A stretch of DNA of 60,162 nt from Chromera velia. Its lineage: Eukaryota; Sar; Chromeraceae. Under the pieces are notes generated by a model. It worked only from the letters and a program-made list of their open reading frames with translations. It did no database searches and was not told the origin of the DNA. Positions 23,601 to 34,947 of this stretch are shown here, piece after piece. Within the stretch, counting starts at the first letter, position 1, and each line of letters starts with the position of its first letter. Position numbers and translations under genes: made by a program. Location of the stretch: NCBI GenBank assembly GCA_018398765.1, contig JAHBMJ010005953.1:1-60162 (forward strand), read 5' to 3'.

Positions 23601-25073
23601 TGCTTCCTCTTCGCAGACCTGCAACAACACGAGGCAAGAGCTGAACGAGACTCAGAAGGCCGCCCAAGCGGTGAGTCGAAAGAAAGCTGATTTTCAGTGG
23701 ACGAAATAAACTTTGTGGGAGAAGTCTCTGGACCCTAACTGTGTGCTTTTGGTGTCGCGCAGAAGCACAAGACACTCGGGCATGATCATGGTAAGATGCT
23801 TCCCAACGAAAGGAAATTGTATGAATGTCTCTGCAGAGACGTGACGAACTGGAAGAAAGGTATCCAGAGAAGGTCCCATCGGAGGTCGAACAAATGATGG
23901 AGCCTGCCGAAGTGCGCCTGCTGGAAGGGAAGTGCGAGTGGGCCAACTGTCCTCTGAAAGATATCTCCTTGCACCGCAACGATGAGAACGCCAAGGCTTC
24001 TGGAGGTCAGTAGTCTCTCGTTCTACGCAGCAGTGGGTCCGGGAAGGGGGAGTGTGTATGGTGCTCGTCCACGTGCATGGCTGAACGCCGTTTGAACAAG
24101 AAATTCTCCAGCATACATTAGTCACCGCCGTCTCTTTAAATCGATTTTTTTCGCGTGCGCGCGAGCGTGTGTGCGTGCGTGGCCGTCAGCTTGGCAGGAG
24201 ACTGCCAGGAGTCTCTGTGTGGTTGTTGATACACGTGCGTGCTTGTGCCCTGCATTCGACGTCTCCAGATTGAAGTGCGCGTGCGTGTGTGCTGTCTGTG
24301 TCGGTGCATCGTGGATGGATGGCCGCGGAAGTCAGGAAGGGGGGGTCTCAAACCTTTGAGTGTCTGCGGGGGGTTCGAACGAAAAATTCTCCAGCATACT
24401 CTAGACTGACGCACCGTGAGGGTGTGTGTGAGCAGTATGAGAGGCCTTCCCCTTCTCTTCGTTGCCAGAACGAAAATTTCTCCAGCTTGGTGTCTCCAGA
24501 TTGAAGTGCCGAGAGCTGTGTGTGATCGAATGGCTGTTGGTCCGAGACCTCCGGTGTGTTCGGTGCATAATAGGGGTCTGTGTTTGATGCTTGTTCACGT
24601 ACGTGGCTGAAGGAAGGAAGGTGGATCGGGCCGTTCCTTCCGACATTCGATCCGCTTGGCTGCATGGTCGGATTGGATCTTCGTGTGTGTTTGGTGCTCG
24701 GTCGCGCGTGCATGAAGTGACCGTCAGCTGGGCAGGACTGCCTGTGCGGTTGTTGATACACGTTCTCTCTGTGTACGGCTCTCTGTGCACGCGTTGTTCC
24801 GTCGTCGTCTCACCCCTTATTGAGTGATTTGTCCGTGCAGGACTCTCTTGGGGACTTTTTGCTCTCTGGACTTTCATCGTCTTGGCGTGGTTTCTTTCAG
24901 TCGTCTTCGCAGCCTTCGGCTGGATCTCACACTGGTTCGCCACCATCAGCGCAGGCTTTGTCCTGTTGGCAAGCATTGTTGCAGCATGCCTTTCGTCCCA
25001 TGAACTTTCGAAGGGTACCGTGACAGAGCAAGCGAGTTTTGTTGGAGTGCCTGGAATCTCTGCGGACAATTAA
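20629..25073 (+). CDS. EI24/CysZ-like multi-pass membrane protein with 2A-like motif
   Basis: Five exons join in phase: 20629-20725, 21489-22352, 23498-23670, 23837-24005 and 24841-25073 (about 511 aa). Exons 1-2 read as an EI24 domain, a family of ER or plasma-membrane proteins. Several hydrophobic segments (ILLLIALAAVIAADF, LALIVLSIIFFRLFLGGFF, LATFLLLIPLNVLPVVGTLIW, VCLLLNLVPFFNVFLIQ) end in VGAAVWAADIEEE, typical of the family. Exon 3 adds GIEPNPGP at residues 336-343, close to the 2A consensus with Asp changed to Gly. Exon 4 is charged. Exon 5 gives two more membrane spans (about residues 435-484) and a short tail. Exon 3 looks unlike the rest (poly-Ala, Gly-rich) and may be an exonised retroelement 5' end. 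Start ATG 20629 was chosen because exon 1 joins the EI24 frame exactly. Exon 1 and 3-5 assignments rest on phase, not on homology. Confidence 0.75.
24300..24545. repeat. interspersed repeat in EI24 intron 4, copy 1
   Basis: Shares blocks with 25667-25900 in the same order. One block is GCATCGTGGATG...CCGCGGAAGT with a following G-rich tract; the other is CTCCAGATTGAAGTGCCGAGAGCTGTGT...GATCGAATGGCT. Copies are diverged and differ by small insertions. Confidence 0.6.
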
Positions 25074-27502
25074 GGGTGCAGGGGACTGGGTCGGTGTGCA
25101 GACTGGGCAACAGGGTGTTTTCAGAGAAACCGCCGCCGACCGTCAGCAGATCAGACGCCGCGTGCAAAGGACACTCGACAACTGAGTTCCACCCCAGGTT
25201 CCGAACCGTCGGTGCGCTCTGAGGACGTTGCTTCCCGCGTTCAGAGCGGCGTTCTTCCAACTGCGCATGTCCGGCAAGCCCAGCCTGTCCAGGTCACTGA
25301 GAGCGCTGACAATGAAGGAACTTAAGCCTGTGTCTTTGTTAGTAGACTTTCGGCCTAACCAAGAGGAGGGAGAAACATGCGATGGGACCAATGAAGCTAG
25401 CAATGAAGGGTCCTGCCAACATGGGATCGGTTGGAGGCTGTCTCGACTCTCGACCGGACGGTCCGGACAACACTGTAGCTTAGGTTTGATTCCGTCTCGC
25501 GGAAGATTGCGAAAACCTTTGCATCAATTGCTTGTGTCAATACATACGATAGCAGTAGAATACATGCGGAGGATTATAATTAAGGCTATAAGCGGAGGCT
25601 TTGAACCTAGCTAGCTTTGAACTTTGAAGTCAAAACATGCTACTGCATGCGTGCAAATTCGGCTCGGTGCATCACGGATGACCGCAGAAGTTATGCAGGA
25701 GGCCGGGGTGACGGAGTCTCGAGTTTTTCAGTGTGTGGGGGCTACTGTGGGCAAGCCGAACATTGCGGCGAACAACATTCTTGAATGATTTTTCTTAGTA
25801 TACGTTCCGTGTCTCCAGATTGAAGTGCCGAGAGCTGTGTCACAGCTTGTGTGTGATCGAATGGCTATTGTTCGACTGCGCCCGAATACAAATTTCTCTA
25901 TAAAACATGTCAACGTAACATTTCAAATCATGTTTGTTCTCTTTCAGAAGGAGTCTTTCTTCTTTTTCTGAGCTTCAAAACTTTTATGGCTAGAGTGGGA
26001 ACAAATTTACCAGTGAATTATAATTAAGTAATCGTTTTTTAGCTTTTGAAAGTGGTTTGCAGTGGTCTGTTTGCAGAGCTTTCTCAGTTTTTTTTTTTTT
26101 TCGTCTCTATATTTGCGAAATCTCTCTGTTTAAAGATGAAAGTTACTCTGACAATGAAATGGTGAGTCTGGTGACTGTATATAAGTCCCAGCAGACAGTG
26201 CTGCAGACTCAACAAAGCGACGGAGAACGAAAACCCAGGCAGCGATACACATATGGGCAGCAGAATGATTCTAATCTATAGATTCCAATAATGCTGAAGT
26301 CACCGTAGATTATATTCAAAGTTGTTAAACTCTTCAGTATATCTATCTATACCCATAACCGAAAGCAAAATTTTGCTAGAAAATTTTGGTTATATCCACA
26401 TCTTAGATATATGTGGATATTTGACGACTGTGTTAGATGAAGTTTTCTTCGGTTTGCACGGAAGCAGTTGACTGTGTCAAAGACTTAAACAGTCAGAGTA
26501 ACAGAAAAAAATGTTAATAAAATTTAATAAATATGAATAAGGTCATTATAAAGGGCCATATATAGACTGTATGACGTGAAATTGCCTAAAAAGTGACAGT
26601 GTTGCCATTATATTGCCATGTATAATATTGGTAATTTTTGTGGGATACAAACGATTTTTTAAGAATGAAACACACATTTTTCACATATTTGTGCTTCTGT
26701 TTATATTTGGACATATTTGGCTAAAAGATAACCGAAGGTCTAAACTTTGGCTAAATATATTGGCTAAACACTTTAGCAGCTCTGATTATATATATTTTCC
26801 CGCAACAAAAATGAATTAAAAAAAGTTAGATGAAAGAAACAGCAAGGCAAAAAAAGATCAGATAAAGAAAAAGAACGAACTTAAGATACATTTTGTTTTC
26901 TTGATGTATGCTGATACATAGTGACGCTGCTCTAACCACTGTCATCAGCAAACCCGCTTTCACTACTCCTGCTATGTTACTTTTTTTAAAGTGGTAATAG
27001 TTGAAATGCTTGGTATTGCCCCGTTCTTTTTCGCCGTATTTCTTCGATGCTTTTGTAGGTAGGTTGATCCGTTTCGAATATTGTTTCGAACTGATTGCTA
27101 GAGTGTGATTGAGGTTTTTGTTATGCATGCCGCGTCCCCGTGTATTGCTAGAGTGATTGTGCTTCTGGATTGAGCGTCGGTACACGGGCGTCGCGAGCGC
27201 CCGCTGGGGTGTGGGGCTCCACCCCCATGTCGCTGGCTGGTGTGACGCGTGCACGCGCCGCCTCTGTATATGCGAATACGAACGAAAAGAGCATGCAGTG
27301 TGTCAGACTCAGACATGCGTCGGACAATTAATCTCAGATTCCTATATATTTAGGAGTCAGATTCCGCTTAACCTCGACGAAGAAAAGAGTGGTCTCATGC
27401 TCCTCCCCCCACTTTAGTGCGTTCCAGCAACTTCTTTACTCAACTGTCTGTTAGAACGGCACAAGAGAAAAGGCTGACGCTAATCCTATCAAACGAGCAA
27501 CA
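25074..27502. other. 3' flank and AT-rich intergenic region
   Basis: The 5' part (to about 25.6 kb) may be the 3' UTR of the EI24-like gene. 25667-25900 is the second copy of the repeat in EI24 intron 4. 25.9-26.9 kb is strongly AT-rich with no coding signal. A GC-rich patch at 27.17-27.25 kb has no recognisable product. Confidence 0.55.
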
Positions 27503-28282
27503 ATGCTCACCTTGTGGTTCCTTGGCTCGGTGATTACGTGCCTGCTGGCTTCTGTGAACGCAAAGACAACTGATTATGTGGTGGAGTGCTCATCAGAGCT
27601 GACTGAGGACTCGGGGCTCCAGCAGGGTCTGTTCATCGGACAGGCGACTCTATACTTTTTCGTTGGAGCTTTTTTTTTGGACTCGGTCGGTCACACTACA
27701 CATGCATGCATGTACCTGCATCCCCGCCTGATTGTGAATGCATGGGCGGTCAGCGAGATCGATCTGTATATTGTTGAGAGTAATAATCACGTTTGATATG
27801 AAGAGTCAGAACAAGTCGGCCCTGTGATCGATGTGAACTGTTGATCGATATACATCCGTACATGCATGCCATGGTGCATGCACCCACAGGGTCAAAGGAC
27901 AGTGAGTGAGCGTTTGAATATAAGTAGGCAAGTGAATGAGTGAGTGAGTGACTGAGTTGGTGAGTGAGTAAGCGAGTGAATGAATGAATGAGTGAGCGAG
28001 TGAGTGAGTGAGTGAGTGAGTGAATGAATGAATCAATGAGTGGACAAATTGGTGGGTGTGGGTGGGCCATAGAGCGAGTGACTGGGCAAGTCAGTGGGTA
28101 TGAGCCAGTAGGTGAGTGGACTGGATGGATGGATGGATGGATGGATGAATGAATGAATGAATGAATGAATGAATGAATGTGTGTGTGTGTGTGTGTGAGT
28201 GAGTGAGTGAGTGACTGACTGACTGAGTGAGTGAGTGAGTGAGTGACTGAGTGAGTGAGTGAGTGAGTGAGTGAGTGTGTGC

Positions 28283-28317
<35 letters not shown>

Positions 28318-29770
28318 GCTGTGAATATGTGGGTGCATGAATTCGTGCATTTATGAGCGTGTAAGCGTTTCCACATGCTCTTCACAAACGGTCCTCGCAC
28401 AGGAACAGCAAACATCACTTACGAGCTAACTTTTCTTGTGCAGGTTTCCGGACCCCCATTTGAAGAATGAACGTCTTGCCGTGTTCTCCATGTGCACCTC
28501 TCTCAACGGGTACATCATGCTCTTCTCGGGGTTCATGAACCTCGTGGGCCTCTCACAAATAGACGACTTCATCCTGGACAATTGCGTAAAAATAGATGCC
28601 GCCAGAGCACTTCAATGGGCCATTTCCTGCCCTCTCTTAACCTGGCAGATCTCTCTTCTGGCAAGAGGAAAGAAGCAGAGACAGCTGGAGGTCCTTTTGT
28701 CCACCTTGTTCTGTTTGATTTTGGGCATCTTTGCACATATCTCCCCCGAACCCCAGCTGCGATATGTCTATTTCGCATGCGCCACCGTGTTTTACCTTCT
28801 TCTGGTGGTCAACCTCGACTGGGCCATCAGAGAAACCACAGAGAACAGAGAGTCGATGTTCAAGGGGGAGAGCCATCTGAGAAAAATAGCGATTGTCGTG
28901 CCGTCAACCTGGGCGGTTTTCCCCATCTTTTGGCTTCTGGGTCCGACAGGGGCCGGTGTGATGACGGGGGACCAATCTTTGATTCTCGTGACTGTGTGTG
29001 ACATTGTATCTAAATTGATCCTGACGTTTTACGTTTATTTCGTTCGTTACTCATGGCAAAAGACTTTACTGGAGGAAGAGAGAGAGAAGGAGGGTCACGA
29101 TCCCTCAGGGCACAGAAAAGACGAAAGAAAGAAGTCGTTCGTGACAGGAAACAGACAGGTGAGAGAAGATCAGACTGGTTCTTTCTCAGCTGCTGTTGCT
29201 GCGGAAAGAGTGGGCGGGACAGAAGGGAGTGATCGCATACAGTTGCAAAAACTGCCCCGAAATGCAACAGCGGACGTCCAAACCGTCGAGGCCTCCCCTG
29301 CCCTCTCAGCACGACGCAGTTCGATTTTGAAGAGCACAGGAGGAACAGGTAACAGCCTTTCCCAGCAGCAAAATGTGATGCACCATCTTCAGAGTCACCT
29401 TCCTGGCTCTGATCTCATCTGCACATCTCCAAGTCATCAGGTCATTGTCAACAATCTGTTTGACTCTGAGGCTCTCTTGAAGTCGCTTCGTAGAGCGGAA
29501 GAGAAAGACAGACAGGGAACCTCCCAGAGAGGAGATAGAGACGCACACTCTCTGTACCCTCCCCCCCCACACAGAGACGCTTCAGCATCTGGTGCAGGTC
29601 CCAGTGCATCCCGAGCCATGCCGAGCTCTCCTCAGAACTCGGCAAGAGCCCTCGGTGGGGGAGCCGGTCAGGCACAAAACGCTGGGGCCCGGGACACTGC
29701 TGTTGGTGAGGATGGCGTTCGGTGTGTTCCATCTCTTGTTGGCCGCGTGGGCGCCTTCCCGCTGTCATGA
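27503..29770 (+). CDS. microbial-type (type-1) rhodopsin, channelrhodopsin-like
   Basis: A retinal-binding seven-helix protein. Exon 1 starts at ATG 27503 with a signal-peptide-like N-terminus and helix A (GLFIGQATLYFFVGAFFLD). The donor is probably GTACCT at 27712. Exon 2 starts at 28444 and stays open to a TGA ending at 29770. Numbered on that model, helix C reads R124-A-L-Q127-W128-A-I-S131-C132-P133 with Q138. Helix F has W226, F229-P230 and W233. Helix G has D256-I-V-S-K260, where K260 is the retinal Schiff-base lysine and D256 matches Asp212 of bacteriorhodopsin. The pump triad D85/T89/D96 is Q/S/Q, so proton pumping is unlikely. C132 sits where channelrhodopsins have the helix-C Cys, and LGP.GAGV follows helix F as in channelrhodopsins. 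A low-complexity tail of about 230 aa follows. Further introns are possible in the tail (CAG|GTGAGA near 29159, GTGAGG near 29707). Function as a channel or sensor is inferred. Confidence 0.85.
27898..28316. repeat. (TGAG)n/(GAAT)n/(GT)n microsatellite cluster
   Basis: A run of TGAG, TGAA and TGGA tetranucleotides ending in a GT tract, inside rhodopsin intron 1. Minus-strand ORFs reading THSLTHSLTH are artefacts of it. Confidence 0.95.
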
Positions 29771-29825
29771 GTGATCGGGAACTTCCCTGCGATCCTTTTC
29801 TCCTGCTTTACTTGTGCATGGTTTG

Positions 29826-29960
29826 TTCTCCTTCCTTCCTTCCTTCCTTTCTTCCTTCCTTCCTTCCTTCCTTTCTTCCTTCCTTCCTTCCTTCCTTCCG
29901 TCCTCTCTTCCTGCTTTTCTTTCTTTCTTTCTTTCTTTCTTTCTTTATCTTTTTGTCTTT
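29826..29960. repeat. (TTCC)n-(TTTC)n pyrimidine tract
   Basis: About 130 bases of TTCC units giving way to TTTC units, starting some 60 bases after the rhodopsin stop codon. Confidence 0.95.
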
Positions 29961-32340
29961 CCACTTTTCCTGCCACGTGTCTCTTTCTTTATTCGGGTGG
30001 TTCTCTCGAAGGATAGGGGCGGAGGGAGGGTTGCACACGCGGTTGAAAATGCCTGTAAGCCTATGTAGTCTGCTGCTCTCTCCTTCTGCATGCATGGGGA
30101 GGGTTTCCGGTCTCCCCTCTCCAATGTTATTTGATTGTGAACGAGCAGCTGGCCCCGAAGGTTTCTCTTACACAACGGAAAAGTACGCACATTCTTGCGT
30201 GAAGAGAAAAATTGAAGGACGGCGTGACTGCATTTTCGGAAAACGGCACGCGCGTCAGAGGAAGAAGAAGAAAAGCGAATCACCGTATCAACATCAAACG
30301 TAGTCATGCACGTTATCCTCCAATCAGTGACCGTAGAAGTAAAGAAATTGGAAGCCTGAGAGGGCAACGCTCTCTCATGCATCTCTGCCGCCGTTGCAGT
30401 GCCTGCAGGGATGCATTGAAAACCTACATAGGTACAGGGAGGGGGGCGGGTGTGCAGATCCACACAAACAGAAAGCCACACAAACAATCACACACAGAGG
30501 GTGGGAGCGGGTAGGGAGGCCGGGGGGGGCGGAACACAGAGTTCAATTCAACTTCAAACGCAAGCCAGCCAAGCCAAACAGAAAAGAGGGTGATGCCGTT
30601 GGGTCCTTCAACATTTTTTTTGTTTGTTTGGAGCGGGAGTTGCTCGATCGAAAATTCGACCGAATGGTTCGTTGCTGCATCAAATGTCGGAGCATCTGTA
30701 TGCACGGGACAAGAGCTCAAACAGGCTGCGTGATGTCCTCGACCTGTATGAAATGGAGAGCGTCAGTAAGGGACACTCATTGGAAAAACGGGAAAAGCGA
30801 ATCGCAGAGCGGCAAAAAAATAGAAAGGGAGAGATCGAGTGAAGAACGGGGGGAGAAAAACAAATGAGAGAAGGAAGGAAGGAAGGAAGGAAGGAATCAA
30901 CTTCTCCGCTCGTGCATTGCTCCAATGCTGATTCAGAAAAAGGTACAAAAGCGAAAGAGAAACCATAGAATTAAGAGCTAGACGCCAGAGCTTCAGAGTC
31001 AAGTGAATCTGCCAATTCTGTTCTAAAGGACGAACGAAGAAGAAGTCCACGAAAGTTCTACCCTCGTTTACTTCATGCGTGCCGTATCTGGCCCTTCGTC
31101 TCAGACTGTCATCATCAGCCAGAACCTGAATGAAGAATATGCACCATGTGCGGACTTTACGTACGCATATTTGTTTTCGTCTTCGACTCTGTGCGTACGA
31201 AAGAATTGCCACTGGAGACGCAGATTGTCGTTATCTCGCGGCAGTTTCTTCATTTTTTGTGGTTGACTCTGTAGGAAAGTCAAATTTCGTATTTTTGTGT
31301 GTTTGAGTCGGCCTGGACACCGACTGAATTCCTTCTCGCCTCTGCTCCTTTTTCTCTTCATTCTCCCTCTCCCTTTCCTTGTTGTTTCAAGTTGTTCCAA
31401 TCACACAGTTTCTGCTGCTCCTCACGCAGAAGCTTTGAAATATTTTGTGGTCTGAATCTTGCAAGATTCATGCAGTCGAAAAAAAGTGGTAGTAAATTAC
31501 GGGCTTTCTTCTTTGGGTCTGTCTCCATGGCCCCCCCCCGTGTGCCGCATGCGTAGATGCAGAACATCGAGAGCAAGCTGTTATTCTTTTGCCCGTTTCC
31601 AATCATGAGCTTTCCCAGATCTATGATCCAATATTCACTTTGATTGTGACCCAAGTGAGCCAGTCACACAGAACAGACGTTCTCCATCGATAGCTGGGTT
31701 GGCTGTGGAACCATCGTGGAGCCTCAACTCAGTCGACTTCAAGTTCTACAATTGAAAGTGATCGAAGACCCTACCGAGCCATGGCACTGACTTTCACTAC
31801 AGTTGATTCCACTCACAGCTCAGCCCCATTTATACATACTCCAGACGCTTAAATTGTATTTTGTAGAAAACCTTCGGTATACAGGGCTTTGGGATTGTTA
31901 TGCAAGTTTTGTTTGTTATTTGAGTGACCGCTGCAATGCGGCTGCATGCTACTATCTGAGCAAGTGCTTGAGCTTCTATCAGGGCTGCTGCAAATTTTGT
32001 TTTCTAATTTTAGTAAAAGTTGTATATATTATGTATTATATAGTAAGATACGTCGTAAATATCAGGCTTTATATTCATCTACTGGTGTAGTGGGTGGCGC
32101 TCTAGGTGGCGCTTGAATTTTCAAGTCTAGTTCACAACCTATAGTTGAGTTAACTAATTAAAATTTAATAATAGTATAATAATAGTTATTATTAGGAATG
32201 TTTTTTTGGCTGCATGTCGATTAAAGACTCGATTTTCAGTTGAGGAAAATAATAGTTTTGGGAGAATCCCCAGGGAGATGCATCATGCATGCATACAGTT
32301 CGCAGCCCTCTACTGGACCTAGCGGGACACCATGCACAAA
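29961..32340. other. intergenic, no gene supported
   Basis: Short ORFs on both strands (for example 30394-30867 plus and 30763-31212 minus) have no domain features and are compositionally biased. A small (GGAA)n run lies near 30870-30895. The 31.8-32.2 kb part is AT-rich. Confidence 0.5.
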
Positions 32341-32399
32341 GATATGCAACGGGGGGGGGGATTTAGTGGAGGTATAAACAGGTCAAGGACGCATTCTAC

Positions 32400-32832
32400 A
32401 ATGTTTTGTCGGGGGTGCGTCATATCTACGTGTCGAGAGAACGTACGTTTACACAGTTCGGCCTTTCTATCCCGAACAGATTGATCAAGAAAAGCCAGAA
32501 GAGACCAGACTTCCTATTAATCAGGAATGCCATCAGGGAACAGCTATCTCGGAGACGTGTCCGCCACTTATCCCATATCTGTGGATGTAGCCCGCCTGCG
32601 CCGAATGTCCAATTATACAGGGGCAGCAGCTAGAGACATGGAAACGGTGAAAGACAGGAAGTATAAGGTCATCTGCAAAGAGCTAGGCCTCGAATTTGTC
32701 CCGCTGGTGTTTGAAACATATGGAAGGCCAGGGAAGAGGATGGTGGAGTTTTTGACAACTGTAGCAAATCATCCAGCAAGCAGAGTGAGGGGGGGTGAAG
32801 ACTTTGCAGCGGTCCAGGGCAGACTGATATAA
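32400..32832 (+). pseudogene. LINE-type reverse transcriptase C-terminal fragment
   Basis: The frame at 32527-32832 reads LGDVSATYPISVDVARLRR, then ETVKDRKYKVICKELGLEFV and PLVFETYGRPGKRMVEFL. This looks like the segment after the polymerase domain in non-LTR retroelements, where a KY..LC...G..F.PLV.E..G pattern is common. A frame just upstream (32406-32633) may be part of the same element after a frameshift. No polymerase FADD-type motif is present, so it is a 5'-truncated fragment, as expected for LINE insertions. Confidence 0.5.
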
Positions 32833-33869
32833 CAGTACTTCAAAATTCTGTCGTACACGGTGGCTTTGCAGAGATCTGTGGCAACAAACGTGCTTTCTTT
32901 CATTCACTCACGGAAAGGGAGAAGGGGTCCTTTCCAAGTGGAGCCATTGCTGGCTTACGACGTGGCAGCGTTCTGTGTCCCCACACAGGAGGCAGGGGGC
33001 ACTAATGGCAAGTGAAGGACAGGGTGAAGTGAAGACCGAGCTGATTGAATGGACGGAGAACGACGGAGAAGCGTAAAGAAGTAAAGGGTTAAAGAGAGAA
33101 AAGAATTGGACAGGAAGAGTTGTTTGTTGAAGAATCGCGGCTTGAGAGTGAGTTAAGTGATTCCGGGTCAATTTCCAGCCGGCAGGGGCGATTAAAGTTG
33201 ATGTAAAAGAGAAACTAGGAAAAAAAAATACAATAAAGAGGCAGGCAGAGTCAGAAACTAAGGATGGATAGATTAGAGTACGTAGATTAGGAAAAAACTG
33301 GCCTAGACAGGGAGAGAAGAATATGGATCCATGCATGTACATGCTTGAGATGGGCACGAGATGGGAGATGAGATAGCGGTATAAGATGGGAGATGGGCCC
33401 CTTCGGAACGAGAATTTCGTGAGCACGAAAGCGGTGGCGCATGGTATAATTGATGTATAGAGGCTTAGCGGGCTACCCATTTTTAAATTTACTCATGCAT
33501 GCAGCGCTCGCAGGGCGGCGCTCATCTTTTTATTTATTACCCATGGGTTTGTGAGCCGCCTATGCACTTTTTACTTGGCTCTTTGCATTGGGAAGTAGAT
33601 CGCTGGATGGGGATCAAGCCAAGCCAGGCTACCTTTTTTGTAGACCATTTTTGCCCATCTCCTCAGCCGTCTCCATCATTCTACCACCCTCTACCTCAGA
33701 ACAGGTAAGACCAAAAGGAGCTTTGGGGCAAGACATGAAGATGAAAGGGCGCAATCTAGCCTAGCCTATTAGAATAAAGTTCTCTGGCTCTTCTTCTTTT
33801 CTGATTGAGCTAGATTTCAGTAGAAAGAGGACAAGGCCATGTATTCCTTATGAGGATGTAAGACCACTC
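32833..33869. other. possible LINE 3' region and intergenic DNA
   Basis: A long minus-strand ORF (32908-33480) reads as low-complexity Ser/Phe/Leu sequence and is probably antisense to purine-rich plus-strand DNA. Nothing else is recognisable. Confidence 0.45.
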
Positions 33870-34119
33870 TGCCTTGCGACCTCCCTGAACCTAACTACCA
33901 CTTGAAAGTTGAAGCCGCATTTTTGGATAAACTTGAAAGTCCGCGCCGCAGGCGTGGATCATTTACGGTCTCTTGAAAGCCAAAGCCACATATCTGGATG
34001 GTGTTTTGACCATCTACGCCGCAGGCGTAGACGGTCTCTTGAAAAACGATGCCACAGGTAGAGATCATCTCGATTCAATTTTTTCAAGTGGCACTTAGGT
34101 TCAGGGAGGTTTGCCTTGC
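33870..34119. mobile_element. 234-bp MITE with 8-bp target duplication
   Basis: Inverted ends ACCTCCCTGAACCTAA lie at 33879-33894 and, inverted, at 34095-34110. The inverted match extends inward through CCACTTGAAA with few mismatches. TGCCTTGC lies directly outside both ends (33870-33877 and 34112-34119), an 8-bp target-site duplication. The interior (33878-34111) has two related blocks with CGCCGCAGGCGT. It is too small to code. An 8-bp duplication fits hAT- or P-type transposases, which is an inference. Confidence 0.8.
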
Positions 34120-34947
34120 CATGGGAATTCAGTGACTGGCCATCATGGAAAAACCGTTCTTGCCTGTGTTATCTTTCTTCGTAGGAGAAGACTGCCCTAG
34201 TACTCTAGTAGCAGTGTGTTCAGCTGTGCATCGAACCTGCCGAACGTCAGACACTCATTTATGGGCCGATGGCGATGGTGAATAATGATGATGAAATTAA
34301 ATTGAATTGAAGACAATTTAAAATTATTACCATTGGCAAAGCGGCTATTAATTCTTCTATTCATAGTCATTCAAAGTTTTTTATAAAGTTTATATCTACG
34401 TTCATATATAATGTGTTACTTGTTTTATTAGAAAGAACTTGAAATTAGTTTTGACTCTTAAATTATGATTATACAATTTTTTATACAATTCCTTGACTAG
34501 TTTTTTGAACAAACAGTTACAAACTGAAAAAAATAAAAAAAAAGATGTAATAACTGTTAAGTGCACGATGATAATGAGTGAATGGATCTTTGTTCGTTCT
34601 TTAAAAAAAAAAGTGTGAAAATTGGTGAAAACTTTCAATTTCACTGATTATTGCATATATAAGATCCAATTCACGGTACAAACATATTCCACTACCGTGC
34701 CTGTCAGTCCTCTATCCAACGATTGCGTGTTGAATCGATGCTCTTTTCAAAAAGGAATGGTTTTGACTCGGCTTCTGCGAGCGAGTCCGGCCATTTGGTC
34801 GTTAGGCACTGCAGCTTGTGAAGTCTCCCCGAGCATTCAGCCATCCGAATGACTTTATGGGAAGACTGCTGATTGAAAAGGACACTGTCACGCTGTGAGA
34901 GGGGAGACGAAAGAACAGCTAGTGTCCAAATAAAGGAAGGAAGAGAT
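34120..34947. other. 3' flank of the CFAP97-type gene, AT-rich
   Basis: AT-rich DNA with no coding signal. It lies beyond the minus-strand stop codon of the next gene and probably includes its 3' UTR. Confidence 0.5.

Noticed and set aside
23761-23791. Small putative exon reading KHKTLGHDH in the EI24-like gene
   Set aside because: It has a good acceptor and a GTAAGA donor, but its phase does not join exon 4 without a stop. Direct splicing of 23670 to 23837 is in phase.
30394-31212. Overlapping ORFs on both strands as a possible gene
   Set aside because: No domain, biased composition and no phase-consistent exon chain could be built.
32908-33480. 190-codon minus-strand ORF
   Set aside because: Low-complexity Ser/Phe/Leu composition opposite purine-rich DNA, with no domain and no splice context.
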